From NCBI GenBank assembly GCA_963806635.1, contig CAWDZA010000015.1, forward strand, positions 1,426,001-1,490,000: a stretch of DNA of 64,000 nt, given 5' to 3'. The position numbers and the translations under genes were made by a program. The notes below the pieces were generated by a model. It saw only the letters and a program-made list of their open reading frames with translations, did no database searches and was not told the DNA's origin. Origin of the DNA: CAVVEQ01 sp963806635. GTDB lineage: Bacteria > Chloroflexota > Anaerolineae > Anaerolineales > Anaerolineaceae. How positions within the stretch are numbered: the stretch's first letter is position 1; every line of letters starts with the position of its first letter. Below, piece by piece: positions 63,451 to 64,000 of this stretch.

Positions 63451-64000
63451 ATGTATATCGACAATAAGAAACGGTTGAGGCTGACCCTGACCCTCTTGAT
63501 CATTGCCAGCTTCCTCCCGGCCTGTGCGCCCAGGGAGGCTGTGGTTCTGGCCGCACCGGTAAGTGCATTCACTCCACTCCAGACGGTCTCCATCGGGACG
63601 CGTACCCCTTCACCCCAGCCTTCCATAACCCCCTCTTTGCGTCCCTCCCAGACGCTGCCCCCCACCTGGACGCCCTTCGTGATCACGCTCCCTGCCTCGA
63701 ACGGGCCGTGGATCATTGGCTATTCGGTGGAACGCAGACCCATCGAGGTCTATCAATTCGGATCGGGTCCGGTTCAAAAACTTATCGTGGCGGGCATCCA
63801 TGGCGGTAACGAGTGGAACACCACCGCCCTGGCGCGGGAGCTGATCGCCCACCTGCGGGATGACCCGGGGATCATTCCATCAGACACCACTCTGTATATC
63901 CTCCCGCTTCTCAACCCGGATGGGGAAGCCCGCGCGCACACTGTTGATGGCCGGGTCAACGGCAACGGTGTGGACCTGAACCGCAATTGGGATTACCACT
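63451..64000 (+). CDS. M14-family zinc carboxypeptidase-like lipoprotein, 3' end outside window
   Basis: The first 183 residues of a gene still open at the window edge. A lipoprotein signal (LTLLIIASFLPAC, Cys ~25) leads to a Thr/Pro/Ser-rich linker (~27-85). The catalytic domain then begins with VAGIHGGNEWNTTALARELI, containing the HxxE zinc motif, and NPDGEARAHTVDGRVNGNGVDLNRNWDYH, which carries the Arg/Asn substrate-binding RNW. This fits M14 carboxypeptidases or amidases that trim peptidoglycan peptides. The ATG at 63451 is preceded immediately by AGAGG with no spacer, and an in-frame TGA lies 7 nt upstream, so the start is forced but its initiation signal is odd. Confidence 0.85.
   Translation, partial: MYIDNKKRLRLTLTLLIIASFLPACAPREAVVLAAPVSAFTPLQTVSIGTRTPSPQPSITPSLRPSQTLPPTWTPFVITLPASNGPWIIGYSVERRPIEVYQFGSGPVQKLIVAGIHGGNEWNTTALARELIAHLRDDPGIIPSDTTLYILPLLNPDGEARAHTVDGRVNGNGVDLNRNWDYH

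Overview
The window looks like chromosomal DNA of an anaerobic, probably monoderm bacterium, most likely Chloroflexota (Anaerolineae). This is an inference from gene content: a very long exopolysaccharide operon without an outer-membrane exporter, a giant secreted protein with cadherin-like and FN3-like repeats, FdrA/DUF1116, a GAF-SpoIIE phosphatase next to a Ser/Thr kinase-AAA-TPR protein, bactofilin-like and GIN-domain envelope proteins, and 4Fe-4S/DUF438 redox genes. No rRNA, tRNA, CRISPR array, transposase or phage was seen.

Layout. (1) 1-3.9 kb, minus strand: fdrA, a DUF1116 gene and a cyclase-family hydrolase, a probable catabolic operon that makes or uses carbamoyl compounds. (2) 4.0-4.7 kb: a GNAT-like gene with its own promoter and terminator. 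(3) 4.9-35.4 kb, minus strand: a ~30 kb exopolysaccharide and cell-surface operon. It starts with an RfaH/NusG-like antiterminator behind a clear promoter, followed by a terminator-like hairpin. Then come a DUF218 protein, a GINT1-like transferase, two P-loop kinase-like proteins, a Wzx-type flippase, a giant ~2,700-codon adhesin, a Wzy/ligase-like protein, three GT4 glycosyltransferases, a pectate-lyase-like protein, a GNAT/FemAB protein, a Cys-containing hypothetical, a sugar-1-phosphate transferase with inverted domain order, a LegB-like 4,6-dehydratase, a nucleotidyltransferase, a DegT aminotransferase and a Wzz protein with a degenerate BY-kinase domain. The operon ends at a terminator. 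Many of its genes overlap by 4 nt.

(4) 35.5-43.9 kb: housekeeping and transport genes (formate/nitrite channel, holin-like/phosphodiesterase, endonuclease-type phosphatase, SCP2, MFS, PIG-L deacetylase, ilvE, threonine aldolase). (5) 44.1-52.7 kb, plus strand: an envelope cluster (DUF1269, a two-TM coiled-coil protein, two lipoproteins, an Ala/Gly-rich helical protein) followed by a NarX/NarL-type two-component pair and a bactofilin-like membrane protein. (6) 52.8-55.1 kb: lactate permease and a lipoprotein. (7) 55.2-57.8 kb, minus strand: Crp-family regulator, ferredoxin, DUF438-hemerythrin-PAS and cupin, with a consensus CRP-type site between regulator and ferredoxin. (8) 57.9-64 kb, plus strand: GAF-SpoIIE phosphatase, Ser/Thr kinase-AAA-TPR protein, GIN-domain protein and the start of an M14 carboxypeptidase.

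About twenty single-base frameshifts interrupt otherwise well-conserved genes. Of the eight genes with one clear shift and both ends in the window, seven carry one surplus base and one lacks a base. The simplest reading is residual indel error in the assembly, so those genes are reported here as single reconstructed loci.
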